Positions 43,916-53,445 of a stretch of 64,000 nt of DNA are shown here, piece by piece; position 1 is the stretch's first letter, and the number at the start of each line of letters is the position of its first letter. The stretch lies in assembly GCF_009720745.1 (NCBI RefSeq), contig NZ_WNKX01000008.1:124001-188000 (forward strand), given 5' to 3'. The notes below the pieces were generated by a model, which had not been told where the DNA came from, ran no database searches, and saw only the letters and a list, made by a program, of their open reading frames with translations. The DNA comes from Massilia eburnea (GTDB taxonomy: Bacteria > Pseudomonadota > Gammaproteobacteria > Burkholderiales > Burkholderiaceae_D). The position numbers and the translations under genes are program-made.

Positions 43916-44651
43916 ACCCTGTTTCGTCATCCCCGTCTACAACCACGAACACGCCATCGCGGGCGTGGTGGCGGGACTGTTGCCGCACGGTTTGCACTGC
44001 GTGCTGGTGGATGACGGCAGCCGCCGTGAATGCGCGGCCGAACTGGCGCGCCTGGCGGCGGCGCACCCGCAGCAGGTGACGCTGGTCACGCATGAAGTCA
44101 ACCAGGGCAAGGGCGGCGCCGTGATGACCGGCTTCCACTCCGCCGCGCGCCTGGGCTATACCCATGCCCTGCAGGTGGATGCCGATGGCCAGCATAACCT
44201 GGACGACGTGGCAGGGTTCCTGGCCAGTGCCGCGGAACGCCCGGATGCGCTGGTGGTGGGCTATCCGATCTACGACCAGTCGGTGCCGAAGGGCCGCCTG
44301 TACGGCCGCTACGCCACCCATATCTGGGTCTGGATCAACACGCTGTCGCTGCAGATCAAGGATTCGATGTGCGGCTTCCGTGTCTATCCGCTGCAGCCGG
44401 TGCTGGCATTGATGGCGCGCCAACGCCTCGGCCTGCGCATGAACTTCGACATCGAAATCCTGGTGCGCCTGTTCTGGGAAGGCGTGCCGATGGTGAATCG
44501 CGCTACCCGCGTCGGCTATCCAGCCGATGGCGTGTCGCACTTCCAGGTCTGGCGCGACAACGTGCTGATCTCGTGCATGCACGCACGCCTGTTCTTCGGC
44601 ATGCTGTGGCGCGCACCGCGCCTGCTGGCGCGCCGCTGGAGCGCTGCATGA
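43902..44651 (+). CDS. family 2 glycosyltransferase (APE)
   Basis: The 249-residue product is a GT-A fold glycosyltransferase: CFVIPVYNHEHAI, VLVDDGSR, NQGKGGAVMTGF, and the DxD-type ALQVDADGQHN. It lacks a membrane anchor except a hydrophobic C-terminal region. In E. coli the equivalent is fused to an acyltransferase; here the two are separate adjacent genes. It may add a sugar linking the polyene to lipid. It overlaps the methyltransferase by 14 bp and the next gene by 4 bp. Confidence 0.9.
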   Translation: MLVFKPCFVIPVYNHEHAIAGVVAGLLPHGLHCVLVDDGSRRECAAELARLAAAHPQQVTLVTHEVNQGKGGAVMTGFHSAARLGYTHALQVDADGQHNLDDVAGFLASAAERPDALVVGYPIYDQSVPKGRLYGRYATHIWVWINTLSLQIKDSMCGFRVYPLQPVLALMARQRLGLRMNFDIEILVRLFWEGVPMVNRATRVGYPADGVSHFQVWRDNVLISCMHARLFFGMLWRAPRLLARRWSAA

Positions 44652-45592
44652 GCCAGGCCGCTCCACGCCACTGGGCCGCTATCAACGAAGTGAGCTTCGT
44701 GGCGGGCATGCGCCTGCTGTTCTGGATTTTCCGCGTGCTGGGCCGCTGGCCTTTCCGCGTCATGCTGTACCCGGTGCTGTGCTGGTACCTGCTGGCCGCG
44801 CCGCGCGCTCGGCGCGTCTCCGGCGCATACCTGCGCCGCGTGTCAGCGTTCGCGCCGGTGCCGCGCCTGGGCGTGCTGCGCCACTTTGCCGCCTTCGCTG
44901 AGAGCATCCTCGACAAGATGCTGCTGTGGGGCGGCCTGTTCGATACGCGCAGCGTTACGCTGCACGGCGTCGATTCTGTCAATGCCATGCTCGCGCGCGG
45001 GCAGGGCGGCCTCCTTGTGTGCTCTCACTTCGGCAACCTGGAATTGTCGCGCGTGCTGTCGCTCGACCGGCCCGACGTGAAGATCACGGTGCTGGTGCAT
45101 ACCCGCCATGCGCAAGCTTTCAACCGCATGCTGGCGCGCTTGAATCCAGCCAGCGCCTTGAACCTGATGCAGGTGACCGATATGGATGCGGCAATGGCCA
45201 TGCAGTTGTCCGAACGCGTTTCGCGCGGCGAGCTGGTGGTAATTGCCGGCGACCGCGTGCCGGTAAGCGACCAGCCGCGCGTAGCGATGGCCGATTTCCT
45301 GGGCTCCCCGGCGCCGTTCCCGGTCGGGCCTTATATCCTGGCCGGCGTGCTGCAATGCCCGGTCTACCTGATTTTCCCGCTGCAGCGCGACGGCGGCAGC
45401 GAACTGCATTTCGAACTATTCAGTGAAGGACTGCGCCTGCCGCGTAAAGCGCGCGAAGCGGCGTTGCAGGACTGCGTGCAGCGCTACAGCGCTCGCCTGC
45501 AGCACTACTGCCTGCAAGCCCCGCTGCAATGGTTCAATTTTTACGACTTCTGGCATTTACCGAAACTGGATACTAGCGATGCACCTGGCTGA
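44648..45592 (+). CDS. LpxL/HtrB-like acyltransferase (APE)
   Basis: The 314-residue product has an N-terminal membrane segment (about 20-60) and a lipid A biosynthesis acyltransferase-like domain with CSHFGNLELSRV (HX4E motif) and VIAGDRVPVSD. It could transfer an acyl or aryl-polyenoyl chain onto the glycolipid carrier. The start at 44648 overlaps the glycosyltransferase stop by 4 bp. The end overlaps the ammonia-lyase gene by 14 bp. Confidence 0.88.
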   Translation: MSQAAPRHWAAINEVSFVAGMRLLFWIFRVLGRWPFRVMLYPVLCWYLLAAPRARRVSGAYLRRVSAFAPVPRLGVLRHFAAFAESILDKMLLWGGLFDTRSVTLHGVDSVNAMLARGQGGLLVCSHFGNLELSRVLSLDRPDVKITVLVHTRHAQAFNRMLARLNPASALNLMQVTDMDAAMAMQLSERVSRGELVVIAGDRVPVSDQPRVAMADFLGSPAPFPVGPYILAGVLQCPVYLIFPLQRDGGSELHFELFSEGLRLPRKAREAALQDCVQRYSARLQHYCLQAPLQWFNFYDFWHLPKLDTSDAPG

Positions 45593-47135
45593 CCTGACCA
45601 ATGCGAAGCGCGAAGTGCGCTTTGACCGCAACCGACTGACGATCGAGGACATCGTCGATATCGCCGCTGGCCGCGCGCAAGCCGTGCTGTCCGGCGACCC
45701 GGCTTACCGCGCCATGATCCAGCGCGGCGCCGATTTCCTCGACCGCCTGCTGCGCGAGGACGGCAATATCTACGGCGTGACCACCGGCTATGGCGATTCC
45801 TGCACCGTGAACGTGCCGGCGGAGCTGGTAGCCGAGCTGCCGCACCACCTGTACACCTACCACGGCTGCGGCCTGGGCGAGCATTTCTCGCCGGCGCAGA
45901 CGCGCGCCATCCTGGCTTCGCGCCTGGCGTCGCTGTCGAAAGGGTACTCCGGCGTCAGCCTGGATTTGCTGGAGCAGATCGCGCGCCTGCTGGACGCCGG
46001 CCTGCTGCCGCTGATCCCGAGCGAAGGCTCGGTTGGCGCGAGCGGCGACCTGACCCCGCTATCCTACCTGGCCGCGGTACTGTGCGGCGAACGCGAAGTC
46101 TGGCGCGACGGCGAGACCGTACCTGCCGCGCAGGCGCTGGCCGAAGCCGGTATCACGCCGTTGCGCCTGCGCCCGAAAGAAGGCCTGGCGATCATGAACG
46201 GCACCGCCGTCATGACCGCACTGGCATGCCTGGCCTACGACCGCGCCGAATACCTGATGCGCCTGTGCACCCGCATCACGGCCATGGCGTCCTTCACGCT
46301 GGACGGCAACGCCCACCACTTCAATGAGGTACTGTTTTCGGTCAAGCCGCACGGCGGCATGCAGCAAGTGGCGGCATGGCTGCGCAGCGACCTGCCGACC
46401 GAACTGCTGGAGCGCAACGGCAAGCGCCTGCAGGACCGCTACTCGATCCGCTGCGCGCCGCACGTGATCGGCGTGCTGGCGGATGCGCTGCCGTTCTTCC
46501 GCACTTCCATTGAAAACGAGCTGAATAGCGCCAACGACAACCCGATCATCGATCCGGACGGCGAAACCGTACTGCACGGCGGCCACTTCTACGGCGGGCA
46601 CATTGCCTTCGCCATGGACGGCATGAAGAACGCGGTCGCCAACCTGGCCGACCTGATGGACCGCCAGATGGCGCTGATGGTGGACACACGCTACAACCAC
46701 GGCCTGCCAAGCAACCTGTCCGGCGCCACCGGCCCGCGCGCGGCCATCAACCATGGCCTGAAGGCGCTGCAGATCAGCGTTTCGGCATGGACCGCCGAAG
46801 CGCTGAAGCTGACCATGCCGGCCTCGGTGTTCTCGCGCTCGACCGAATGCCACAACCAGGACAAGGTCAGCATGGGCACCATCGCGGCGCGCGATTGCCT
46901 GCGCGTGCTGGAGCTGGTGGAGCAGTGCGCCGCTGCACTCCTGGTCACCGTGCGCCAGGGCGTGCACCTGCGCTGCCGCGAAAATCCTGACATGGCCCCG
47001 CATGCCGCGCTGGCGCAGATGCAGCAGCTGCTGGCCGACGATATCGCCGTGGTGGCGGAAGACCGCCGCCTGGATCCTGAGCTGCGCATGCTGGTGCAGC
47101 GCATCCGCAGCAAGGCGTGGGAACTGTATGCGTAA
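45579..47135 (+). CDS. MIO-type aromatic/histidine ammonia-lyase (APE)
   Basis: The 518-residue product has the MIO signature: GSVGASGDLTPLSY with the Ala154-Ser155-Gly156 triad that forms the prosthetic group, catalytic Tyr65 (IYGVTTGYGD), and NSANDNPIID. It would release an aryl-acrylate such as coumarate from an amino acid and so supply the polyene starter. The substrate-selecting pair reads Tyr-His (TYHGCG, 94-95), matching neither typical HAL (Ser-His), PAL (Phe-Leu) nor TAL (His-Leu). The standard hut genes are absent, arguing against histidine catabolism. Confidence 0.9.
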   Translation: MHLADLTNAKREVRFDRNRLTIEDIVDIAAGRAQAVLSGDPAYRAMIQRGADFLDRLLREDGNIYGVTTGYGDSCTVNVPAELVAELPHHLYTYHGCGLGEHFSPAQTRAILASRLASLSKGYSGVSLDLLEQIARLLDAGLLPLIPSEGSVGASGDLTPLSYLAAVLCGEREVWRDGETVPAAQALAEAGITPLRLRPKEGLAIMNGTAVMTALACLAYDRAEYLMRLCTRITAMASFTLDGNAHHFNEVLFSVKPHGGMQQVAAWLRSDLPTELLERNGKRLQDRYSIRCAPHVIGVLADALPFFRTSIENELNSANDNPIIDPDGETVLHGGHFYGGHIAFAMDGMKNAVANLADLMDRQMALMVDTRYNHGLPSNLSGATGPRAAINHGLKALQISVSAWTAEALKLTMPASVFSRSTECHNQDKVSMGTIAARDCLRVLELVEQCAAALLVTVRQGVHLRCRENPDMAPHAALAQMQQLLADDIAVVAEDRRLDPELRMLVQRIRSKAWELYA

Positions 47136-47562
47136 GAAGACGGAATCGCGCTGGTTCGCCGAAGTTGAAATGCAAGTCCAGTTCTTCGACCTGGACCCGA
47201 TGGATATCGTCTGGCACGGCAACTACGTCAAATACCTGGAAGTGGTGCGCTGCGCGCTGCTGGACAAGATCGGCTACAACTACGTCGAGATGAAGGCGTC
47301 CGGCTACGGCTGGCCTATCATCGACATGCACCTGCGCTATGCGGCGCCGGCGACATTCGGCCAGGTAATCAAGCTGCGCGCCGAAATCGTCGAGTGGGAA
47401 AACCGCCTGAAGATCGAGTACCTGATCAGCGATGCCGCCACCGGCCGTCGCCTGAACAAGGCCAGCACCACCCAGGTCGCCGTCGATATGGCGACCAAGG
47501 AAATGTGCTTCGTGTCGCCGCCCATCCTGTTTGAAAAGCTGGGAGTGCCATTGCCATGCTGA
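47128..47562 (+). CDS. acyl-CoA/ACP thioesterase, 4HBT hotdog (APE)
   Basis: The 144-residue product has the 4-hydroxybenzoyl-CoA thioesterase motif FFDLDPMDIVWHGNYVKYLE with the catalytic Asp and the following hotdog helix. It probably releases the polyene chain or edits misloaded ACP. It overlaps the ammonia-lyase by 8 bp and the LolA-like gene by 7 bp. Confidence 0.9.
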   Translation: MRKKTESRWFAEVEMQVQFFDLDPMDIVWHGNYVKYLEVVRCALLDKIGYNYVEMKASGYGWPIIDMHLRYAAPATFGQVIKLRAEIVEWENRLKIEYLISDAATGRRLNKASTTQVAVDMATKEMCFVSPPILFEKLGVPLPC

Positions 47563-48161
47563 AGAAGATCACTGCATGCGCTGTGCTGCTGCTTGCGGGC
47601 GCCGGCGCCCACGCCGCCGCGCCGGCGGCGAAGATCCAGTCGATGCTGGCCAAGCCGGACGTTCTGTGCGGCCGCTTTGACCAGACCAAGAACCTGGCCG
47701 GCATGAAGAAACCGCTGCTGTCGAATGGCCGCTTTTGCGTGGTCAAGGGCAAGGGCGTGCTGTGGCGTACCCTGAAGCCTTTCCCGAACACGCTGCGCCT
47801 GACGCGCGACGAGATCGTCCACCTGCAGGGCGACCGCGTGGCCATGCGCATGGATGCCAGGACCGAACCGGTGGTGCGCATGATTAACAGCGTGCTGTTC
47901 TCGCTGCTGGGCGGCGACCTGGCGCAGCTGGACAAGATGTTCGAAGTCGAAGGCACGGCGGAAAAGGAGAGCTGGCAGGTAGCGCTGAAGGCGCGCGAAC
48001 CGGCGCTCGCGAAGGCGATCGGCACGATCAACCTGGAAGGCGGCTCCTACGTGAAGCGTATCGAGATGAACGAGGCTTCCGGCGACAAAACTGCCATCGT
48101 GTTCTCCGCCATGCAAACGGGAGAATCTGCGATGACGGCGGAAGAGGCGGCGCAATTCTGA
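47556..48161 (+). CDS. LolA-like periplasmic lipid carrier (APE)
   Basis: The 201-residue product has a signal peptide (MLKKITACAVLLLAGAGAHA) and an unclosed-barrel LolA-like domain (CGRFDQTKNLAGMKKPLLSNG, GVLWRTLKPFPNTLRL). Such carriers in aryl-polyene clusters are thought to shuttle the hydrophobic product across the periplasm. It overlaps the thioesterase gene and is one base from the exporter gene. Confidence 0.9.
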   Translation: MLKKITACAVLLLAGAGAHAAAPAAKIQSMLAKPDVLCGRFDQTKNLAGMKKPLLSNGRFCVVKGKGVLWRTLKPFPNTLRLTRDEIVHLQGDRVAMRMDARTEPVVRMINSVLFSLLGGDLAQLDKMFEVEGTAEKESWQVALKAREPALAKAIGTINLEGGSYVKRIEMNEASGDKTAIVFSAMQTGESAMTAEEAAQF

Positions 48162-48162
48162 T

Positions 48163-50547
48163 ATGAAGGCAAACCGCTTCGCCCTGTTGTGGCTCCTCGT
48201 CGCGACCCTGGTGGCCGGGCATAACGCGTGGCTGTGGTTGGTGCAGCGCGTGGTGCCTGATACCGACATCCTGGCCCTGTTGCCAGTGCAGGAGCGCGAC
48301 CCGGTGCTGCAGCACTCCTTCCAGCATATGGTCGATTCGGCGCAGCAGCGCCTGGTCATTCTGGTGGGGGCGGCGGACTGGGACAAGGCGAAGGAGGCGG
48401 CTGACGCCTACCGCAAGGTCATCGGCGAGCAGCCAGGCGTGGTGGGCGCGACGCCACTGAACGAAAAGACCCAGGACGACTGGCTGCAGCTTTTCCGCAA
48501 GCACCGTAGTGTGCTGATGACGGAGAAGCAGGAGCAGCAGCTGAAAGAGCAGGGCGCGCAAGCATGGTCGGAAACCGCGCTAGGCGGCCTGTATAACTCA
48601 TTCGGCGGTCCGAAAGTGGGCAGCTGGCAGGAAGATCCTTTCGGCCTGTTCTCAGGGTGGGTGCAGGAGCGCGCGCTGGAGACCCCGGTGCGTCCGCGCG
48701 ACGGCTACCTGTTCGTCGGCGACGACAAGTTGCAGTACGTGCTGCTGCCGTTCGAGTTGAAAGTGCCGGCATTCTCGATCACGGCGCAGGACAAGGTGCT
48801 GCCGCTGCTGGAGCGTGCCGCCGCTGCCGCCCGTGCGGCGGTGCCGGAAGTTGACCTGATTCCGGCCGGCGTGGTCCTGCATGCGGCAGCTGCCAGCGCG
48901 CAGGCCCAGCGCGAAATGCATACCATTGGCGCCGGTTCGCTGCTTGGCATCGTCCTGCTAACCTGGCTGGTGTTCCGCACCGTACGGCCTATCGTGATGG
49001 TGCTGCTGTCGATTACGGTTGGCATTCTGGGCGCATTCTCCGTATGCTGGCTGCTGTTTGGGCAGGTGCACCTGATGACGTTGGTTTTTGGCGCCAGCCT
49101 GATCGGGGTGGCGCAGGATTACGGCATCGACTTCCTGTGCAACCGGATGGAGGCCAGCCCGGCGCTCGATTCCCATGCGCTGCTGCGCCGCCTGCTGCCG
49201 GCGCTGGTCCTGACGCTGTTGGCAGCGGTGATCGGGTATGCCGGCCTGGCGTTCACGCCGTTTCCTGGCTTGCGCGCGATGGCAGTGTTCTCGGCGCTTG
49301 GCCTGATATTCGCCTGGCTGACGGTGATGGCCTGGTTCCCCCTGTTTGTGCGCGGTGGTGTGCTGCGCCAGGGGCCGGTGGTAGCGCCATACGTTGGCCT
49401 GCTGGCGCATTGGCCGCGCTGGCCGTTCCTGCGTCCCGGCGCAGGACCACGCGGCCGCCTGCTCCTGGCCGCGGCGGCCTGCGTGGGCGGCGCCGCGCTG
49501 GCGGCCGGTATTGCTCGCCTTGGTGCGAACGACGATATCCGCCTCTTGCAAAACTCGCCGAAGGCCCTGATCGACAGCCAGCAGCGGCTGGGAAAACTGC
49601 TCGATTCCGCATCGCCGGTCCAGTATTTCCTGGTGCGCGGCGCCAATGAAGAAGAAGTGCTGCAGCGCGAGGAAGCGCTGAAACGCAGCCTCGATCCTTT
49701 GATTGCGGATCGCGTGATCGGCGGCTACCAGGCGCTGTCGAACTGGGTGCCGTCGCAAATGCTGCAGGCGCAGCGCCGGGCGCTGGTAAGGGACAAGCTG
49801 TTCGCGGACGATGGCCCGCTGGCTGCCGTGGCGCGGCAGGCAGGCGAAGACAAGGACTGGATCGCCGCCGCGCGCGCCAAGGCGGCGGAGGGCGCCGCGG
49901 TGCTGTTGCCTCAAGACTTCCTGGCGGCGCCGGCGAGCGCACCCTGGCGCCACTTGTGGCTTGGCCAGCATGGCAAGGAGTTCGCCAGTATTGTCGCGGT
50001 ACGCGGTTTGCAGTACAGCGGCTTGCCGCGCCTGCGTGCTGCCGCCGGAGGCATGCATGGCGTGCAGTGGGTCGACAAGGTGGGTGAAATCTCCGCCGTG
50101 CTGGGACGCTACCGCGTGATGATGGGCTGGGTGCTCGCTGCGGCGTATGCACTGGTTTTCCTGCTCCTTCTGCCGCGCTATCGTGGCGGCGCCTGGCGCG
50201 TGCTGGCGCCGACCCTGCTGGCAAGTACGGCCACGCTTGCGCTGCTCGGCTGGAGCGGCATGCCGCTGCAGCTGTTCCATGTGCTCGGCCTGATGCTGCT
50301 GCTCGGCGTGGGGGTGGATTATGGCGTCTTCATGGCGGAGCGCGCGAGCCGCGGCCCGGTGGCGCCATGGCTGGCAGTCGGCATGGCCGCGGCCAACGCG
50401 ATCCTGGGCTTTGGCCTGCTGGGCTTGAGCAGCACGCCTGCGCTGCAGGCATTCGGCCTGACCATGCTGGCTGGCACGGCGCTGGTGTGGCTATTGGTGC
50501 CTTGCTTTGTAATGAATGAGGATAAGAAGCATGTGGAAGCGGCTTAA
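48163..50547 (+). CDS. MMPL/RND-type exporter (APE)
   Basis: The 794-residue product is an MMPL-family permease with two repeats of six membrane segments and two large periplasmic loops (about residues 40-250 and 450-640). Repeat motifs are GVAQDYGIDFLCNRME-like near residue 325 and LGVGVDYGVFMAERAS near residue 715. Together with the LolA-like protein and lipoproteins it probably lifts the aryl-polyene lipid from the inner membrane. It starts right after the LolA-like gene and overlaps the lipoprotein gene by 17 bp. Confidence 0.9.
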   Translation: MKANRFALLWLLVATLVAGHNAWLWLVQRVVPDTDILALLPVQERDPVLQHSFQHMVDSAQQRLVILVGAADWDKAKEAADAYRKVIGEQPGVVGATPLNEKTQDDWLQLFRKHRSVLMTEKQEQQLKEQGAQAWSETALGGLYNSFGGPKVGSWQEDPFGLFSGWVQERALETPVRPRDGYLFVGDDKLQYVLLPFELKVPAFSITAQDKVLPLLERAAAAARAAVPEVDLIPAGVVLHAAAASAQAQREMHTIGAGSLLGIVLLTWLVFRTVRPIVMVLLSITVGILGAFSVCWLLFGQVHLMTLVFGASLIGVAQDYGIDFLCNRMEASPALDSHALLRRLLPALVLTLLAAVIGYAGLAFTPFPGLRAMAVFSALGLIFAWLTVMAWFPLFVRGGVLRQGPVVAPYVGLLAHWPRWPFLRPGAGPRGRLLLAAAACVGGAALAAGIARLGANDDIRLLQNSPKALIDSQQRLGKLLDSASPVQYFLVRGANEEEVLQREEALKRSLDPLIADRVIGGYQALSNWVPSQMLQAQRRALVRDKLFADDGPLAAVARQAGEDKDWIAAARAKAAEGAAVLLPQDFLAAPASAPWRHLWLGQHGKEFASIVAVRGLQYSGLPRLRAAAGGMHGVQWVDKVGEISAVLGRYRVMMGWVLAAAYALVFLLLLPRYRGGAWRVLAPTLLASTATLALLGWSGMPLQLFHVLGLMLLLGVGVDYGVFMAERASRGPVAPWLAVGMAAANAILGFGLLGLSSTPALQAFGLTMLAGTALVWLLVPCFVMNEDKKHVEAA

Positions 50548-51076
50548 GACGATTGCGATTGCGGCGCTGCTGCTGTCGGCCTGCGCGACGAGCACGCCGC
50601 CGCCGGCCGCGCGCCTGGGACTCAAGCTGGCGCCGTCCACGCTGGGCGAGTCGATCAGCGTTCAGCAGCATTTGCGCGTGGAGCGCAATGGCCGCAACGA
50701 CGAACTGGATGTGGCGCTGGAAGTGGAACCGCAAAAACTGGAGCTTGTCGGCCTGGCGCTGGGCCAGCGCGTGCTGTCCCTGAGCTATGACGGCAAGGAC
50801 CTGAAGTCGTGGCGCCACGCCATGCTGCCTTCGCAAGTGAAGGCGGAAGACGTGCTGGAAGACATGCAGCTCACACTGTGGCCCGTAGACGCAGTACGCG
50901 CTGCGCTGCCGGCGGGCTGGCAGGTGGAAGAGCAGGGCCTGCGCCGCACGCTGTCGCTGGATGGCGAGACCATCATGGTGATCAATTACAGCGGCATGCC
51001 ACGCTGGAGCGGCAAGCTGGTACTGGACAACCTGCGTTACAAATACCGCCTGACCATTGAATCGGAGTTGCAGTAA
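50531..51076 (+). CDS. DUF3261 lipoprotein (APE)
   Basis: The 181-residue product has a lipoprotein signal (IAIAALLLSAC, Cys18) and a beta-rich body with YDGKDLKSWRHAMLP and YSGMPRWSGKLVL. DUF3261 lipoproteins are regular members of aryl-polyene clusters and probably receive the product at the outer membrane. The ATG at 50531 is within the exporter's end; the next gene overlaps its stop by one base. Confidence 0.85.
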   Translation: MWKRLKTIAIAALLLSACATSTPPPAARLGLKLAPSTLGESISVQQHLRVERNGRNDELDVALEVEPQKLELVGLALGQRVLSLSYDGKDLKSWRHAMLPSQVKAEDVLEDMQLTLWPVDAVRAALPAGWQVEEQGLRRTLSLDGETIMVINYSGMPRWSGKLVLDNLRYKYRLTIESELQ

Positions 51077-52260
51077 TGGCCTTTTTCCTGAACGACTGCG
51101 GCATCGTATGCGCCATGGGCGACGGCAAAGCGGCCGTGCGCGAAGCGCTGCTGCGCGGCGAAAGCGGCGTGCAGCCGACCGAGGCTTGCTCCCCCGGCCG
51201 CGTTCTGCCGCTGGGCCTCGCCGCCGGCGCAGTGCTGCCCTCCGTGGATCACTTGCCGCTGGCGCAGCGCAGCCGCAATAACCAGTTCGCGCTGGCGGCG
51301 CTGGCCCAGATTCGGCCTGCGGTCGACGCAGCCATCGCGCGCTATGGCGCGCATCGCGTCGGCGTGGTGATCGGCACCAGCACTTCCGGCGTCGGCGAGG
51401 CGGAGGCGGCCTTGGCTGTCCGTGCAGCCGGCGGCGAGTTGCCCGGCGACTTCCACTACGGCCAGCAGGAAATGGGGGCGCCGGCAATGCTGTTGGCGCA
51501 GGCGCTGGGCATCAGCGGCCCGGCCATGGTGCACTCGAGCGCCTGTTCCTCCGGCGCCAAGGCCATGGCCAGCGCGGCGCGCCTGATCGCCATGGGCGCA
51601 TGCGACGCGGTGGTGGCGGGCGGTGTGGATACGCTGTGCGCTTTCACCGTGGCGGGTTTTTCGGCGCTTGAGTCGGTCAGCGCGGCGCGCTGCAACCCGT
51701 TGAGCGCAAACCGCAACGGCATCAATATCGGCGAGGGCGCCGGCCTGTTCCTCATGAGCCGCGAACCTGCTGCGGTAGCGCTGTGCGGCTGGGGCGAGTC
51801 GTCCGATGGCCACCATATGTCTGCGCCGGATCCGGAAGGCGGCGGCGCGCGGCTGGCGATCGGCCAGGCGCTGCAGCGGGCCGGTATCACGCCGCAGCAA
51901 GTCGACTACATCAACCTGCACGGCACCGCCACGCTGCAGAACGATGCGATGGAATCGCGCGTCGTGGCCTCCCTGTTCGGCAGCGAAGTGCCGGTCAGCT
52001 CCACCAAGCCGTTCACCGGCCATGCGCTGGGCGCGGCAGCGGCGCTGGAAGCGGCGCTGTGCTGGCTGCTGATGCAGGACGATAATCCGGAAGGCTACCT
52101 GCCGCCGCAGCTGTGGGACGGTGCAGCTGACCCGGCGCTGCCGCCGTTGCATGTGGCAGCGCCCGGCGCCAGGCTTGGCCGGCCGCTGCGCTATGCCTTG
52201 AGCAATTCGTTTGCCTTTGGCGGTTCCAATGCCGCCCTGGTGCTGGGGAGGCTGGCATGA
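51076..52260 (+). CDS. beta-ketoacyl-ACP synthase (APE, ApeO-like)
   Basis: The 394-residue product is a catalytic ketosynthase with nucleophile Cys157 (SSACSSGAKA) and both histidines (NLHGTATLQND and KPFTGHALGAA). It would condense malonyl-ACP with the aryl-polyenoyl chain, probably as a heterodimer with the Cys-less subunit encoded at the start of the operon. It overlaps the lipoprotein stop by 1 bp and the dehydratase by 4 bp. Confidence 0.92.
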   Translation: MAFFLNDCGIVCAMGDGKAAVREALLRGESGVQPTEACSPGRVLPLGLAAGAVLPSVDHLPLAQRSRNNQFALAALAQIRPAVDAAIARYGAHRVGVVIGTSTSGVGEAEAALAVRAAGGELPGDFHYGQQEMGAPAMLLAQALGISGPAMVHSSACSSGAKAMASAARLIAMGACDAVVAGGVDTLCAFTVAGFSALESVSAARCNPLSANRNGINIGEGAGLFLMSREPAAVALCGWGESSDGHHMSAPDPEGGGARLAIGQALQRAGITPQQVDYINLHGTATLQNDAMESRVVASLFGSEVPVSSTKPFTGHALGAAAALEAALCWLLMQDDNPEGYLPPQLWDGAADPALPPLHVAAPGARLGRPLRYALSNSFAFGGSNAALVLGRLA

Positions 52261-52718
52261 CGATGCCCGATATTCGCACCCTGGTTCCGCATGGCGGGGC
52301 AATGTGCCTGCTCGATCGCGTGCTGGCATCGGACGCCGAAACCCTGACCGCCGAAGTGGCGATCCACGAGGCAAGCATGTTCTATTCGCCGGAAGCGCAG
52401 GGCGTGGGCAGCTGGGTCGGCATCGAATACATGGCGCAGGCAGTGGCGGCGCATGCCGGCTGGCTGGCCAAGCGCGATGGCGGTACCGTCAAGCCGGGGT
52501 TCCTGCTTGGTTCGCGCCGCTACAGCACCCATAGCCCCTTGTTTGCCAATGGCCAGGTGCTGCAGGTAAAAGTGAAGATGGAAATGCGCGGGGATAATGG
52601 CCTCGGCGCTTACGAGTGTTCAATTGCCGATACAGGCAAAGCAGGGCAGGAACTGGCCAGCGCCACGCTGACTGTGTTCCAGCCCGATGATGTCAATAAG
52701 TTCTTGCATGGGGTATGA
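52257..52718 (+). CDS. hotdog 3-hydroxyacyl-ACP dehydratase (APE, ApeP-like)
   Basis: The 153-residue product is a hotdog protein of the ApeP type: LVPHGGAMCLLDRVL with the catalytic His, then SWVGIEYMAQAVAAHAGW along the long helix. It likely works with the hotdog domain fused to the AMP-ligase as a two-part dehydratase. It overlaps the ketosynthase by 4 bp and ends 1 bp before the ketoreductase start. Confidence 0.88.
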   Translation: MTMPDIRTLVPHGGAMCLLDRVLASDAETLTAEVAIHEASMFYSPEAQGVGSWVGIEYMAQAVAAHAGWLAKRDGGTVKPGFLLGSRRYSTHSPLFANGQVLQVKVKMEMRGDNGLGAYECSIADTGKAGQELASATLTVFQPDDVNKFLHGV

Positions 52719-52719
52719 A

Positions 52720-53445
52720 ATGAATAAGTCTGTCTTGGTGACGGGATCGTCGCGCGGCATCGGTAAAGCGGTTGCGCTGCGCCTGGCGCGCGATGGCTTC
52801 GACGTGGTAGTGCATTGCCGCAGCCAGCGCGCCGAAGCGGAGGCCGTGGCGCAGCAGATTGCGGAAATGGGCCGAACTGCACGCGTGCTGCAGTTCGATA
52901 TCGGCGACCGCGCAGCTGCGGCAGCCGCTCTGGAAGCGGACATCGCCGAGCATGGCTGCTACTACGGGGTGGTGTGTAACGCCGGCGTGGCGCGCGACAA
53001 CGCCTTTCCGGCCATGAGCGGCGAAGATTGGGATATCGTGCTGCGCACCAACCTCGATGGCTTCTACAACGTGGTCAACCCGCTGGTGATGCCGATGGTC
53101 CAGCGCCGCAAGCCGGGCCGCATCGTGACCATGGCTTCGGTTTCGGGCCTGGTGGGCAACCGCGGCCAGGTCAATTACAGCGCAGCCAAAGCCGGTATTA
53201 TCGGCGCCACCAAGGCGCTGGCGCTGGAGCTGGCCAAGCGCAATATCACCGTCAACTGCGTGGCGCCGGGCCTGATCGATACCGACATGACCGAAGACCT
53301 GCCGATGGACGAAGTGCTGAAGATGATTCCGGCGCGCCGCGTCGGCACGGCCGATGAAGTGGCGGCCGCCGTCAGCTTCCTGGTGGGCGAGGAATCGGGC
53401 TACATTACCCGCCAGGTGATTTCCGTGAACGGAGGGCTGGCATGA
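52720..53445 (+). CDS. 3-ketoacyl-ACP reductase (APE, FabG-like)
   Basis: The 241-residue SDR has the NADPH motif VTGSSRGIGKAV, the catalytic Ser in MASVSGLVGN and YSAAKAGI with Tyr and Lys, and VAPGLIDTDMTEDL. It reduces the beta-keto group in each polyene cycle. No enoyl reductase gene is present, consistent with a product that keeps its double bonds. The ATG at 52720 is chosen over longer starts that read the dehydratase gene. Confidence 0.92.
   Translation: MNKSVLVTGSSRGIGKAVALRLARDGFDVVVHCRSQRAEAEAVAQQIAEMGRTARVLQFDIGDRAAAAAALEADIAEHGCYYGVVCNAGVARDNAFPAMSGEDWDIVLRTNLDGFYNVVNPLVMPMVQRRKPGRIVTMASVSGLVGNRGQVNYSAAKAGIIGATKALALELAKRNITVNCVAPGLIDTDMTEDLPMDEVLKMIPARRVGTADEVAAAVSFLVGEESGYITRQVISVNGGLA

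Noticed and set aside
45579..47135. Histidine utilisation gene hutH
   Set aside because: The fold fits, but hutU, hutI and hutG are absent and the gene overlaps polyene genes on both sides, so an aryl-starter role is more likely.
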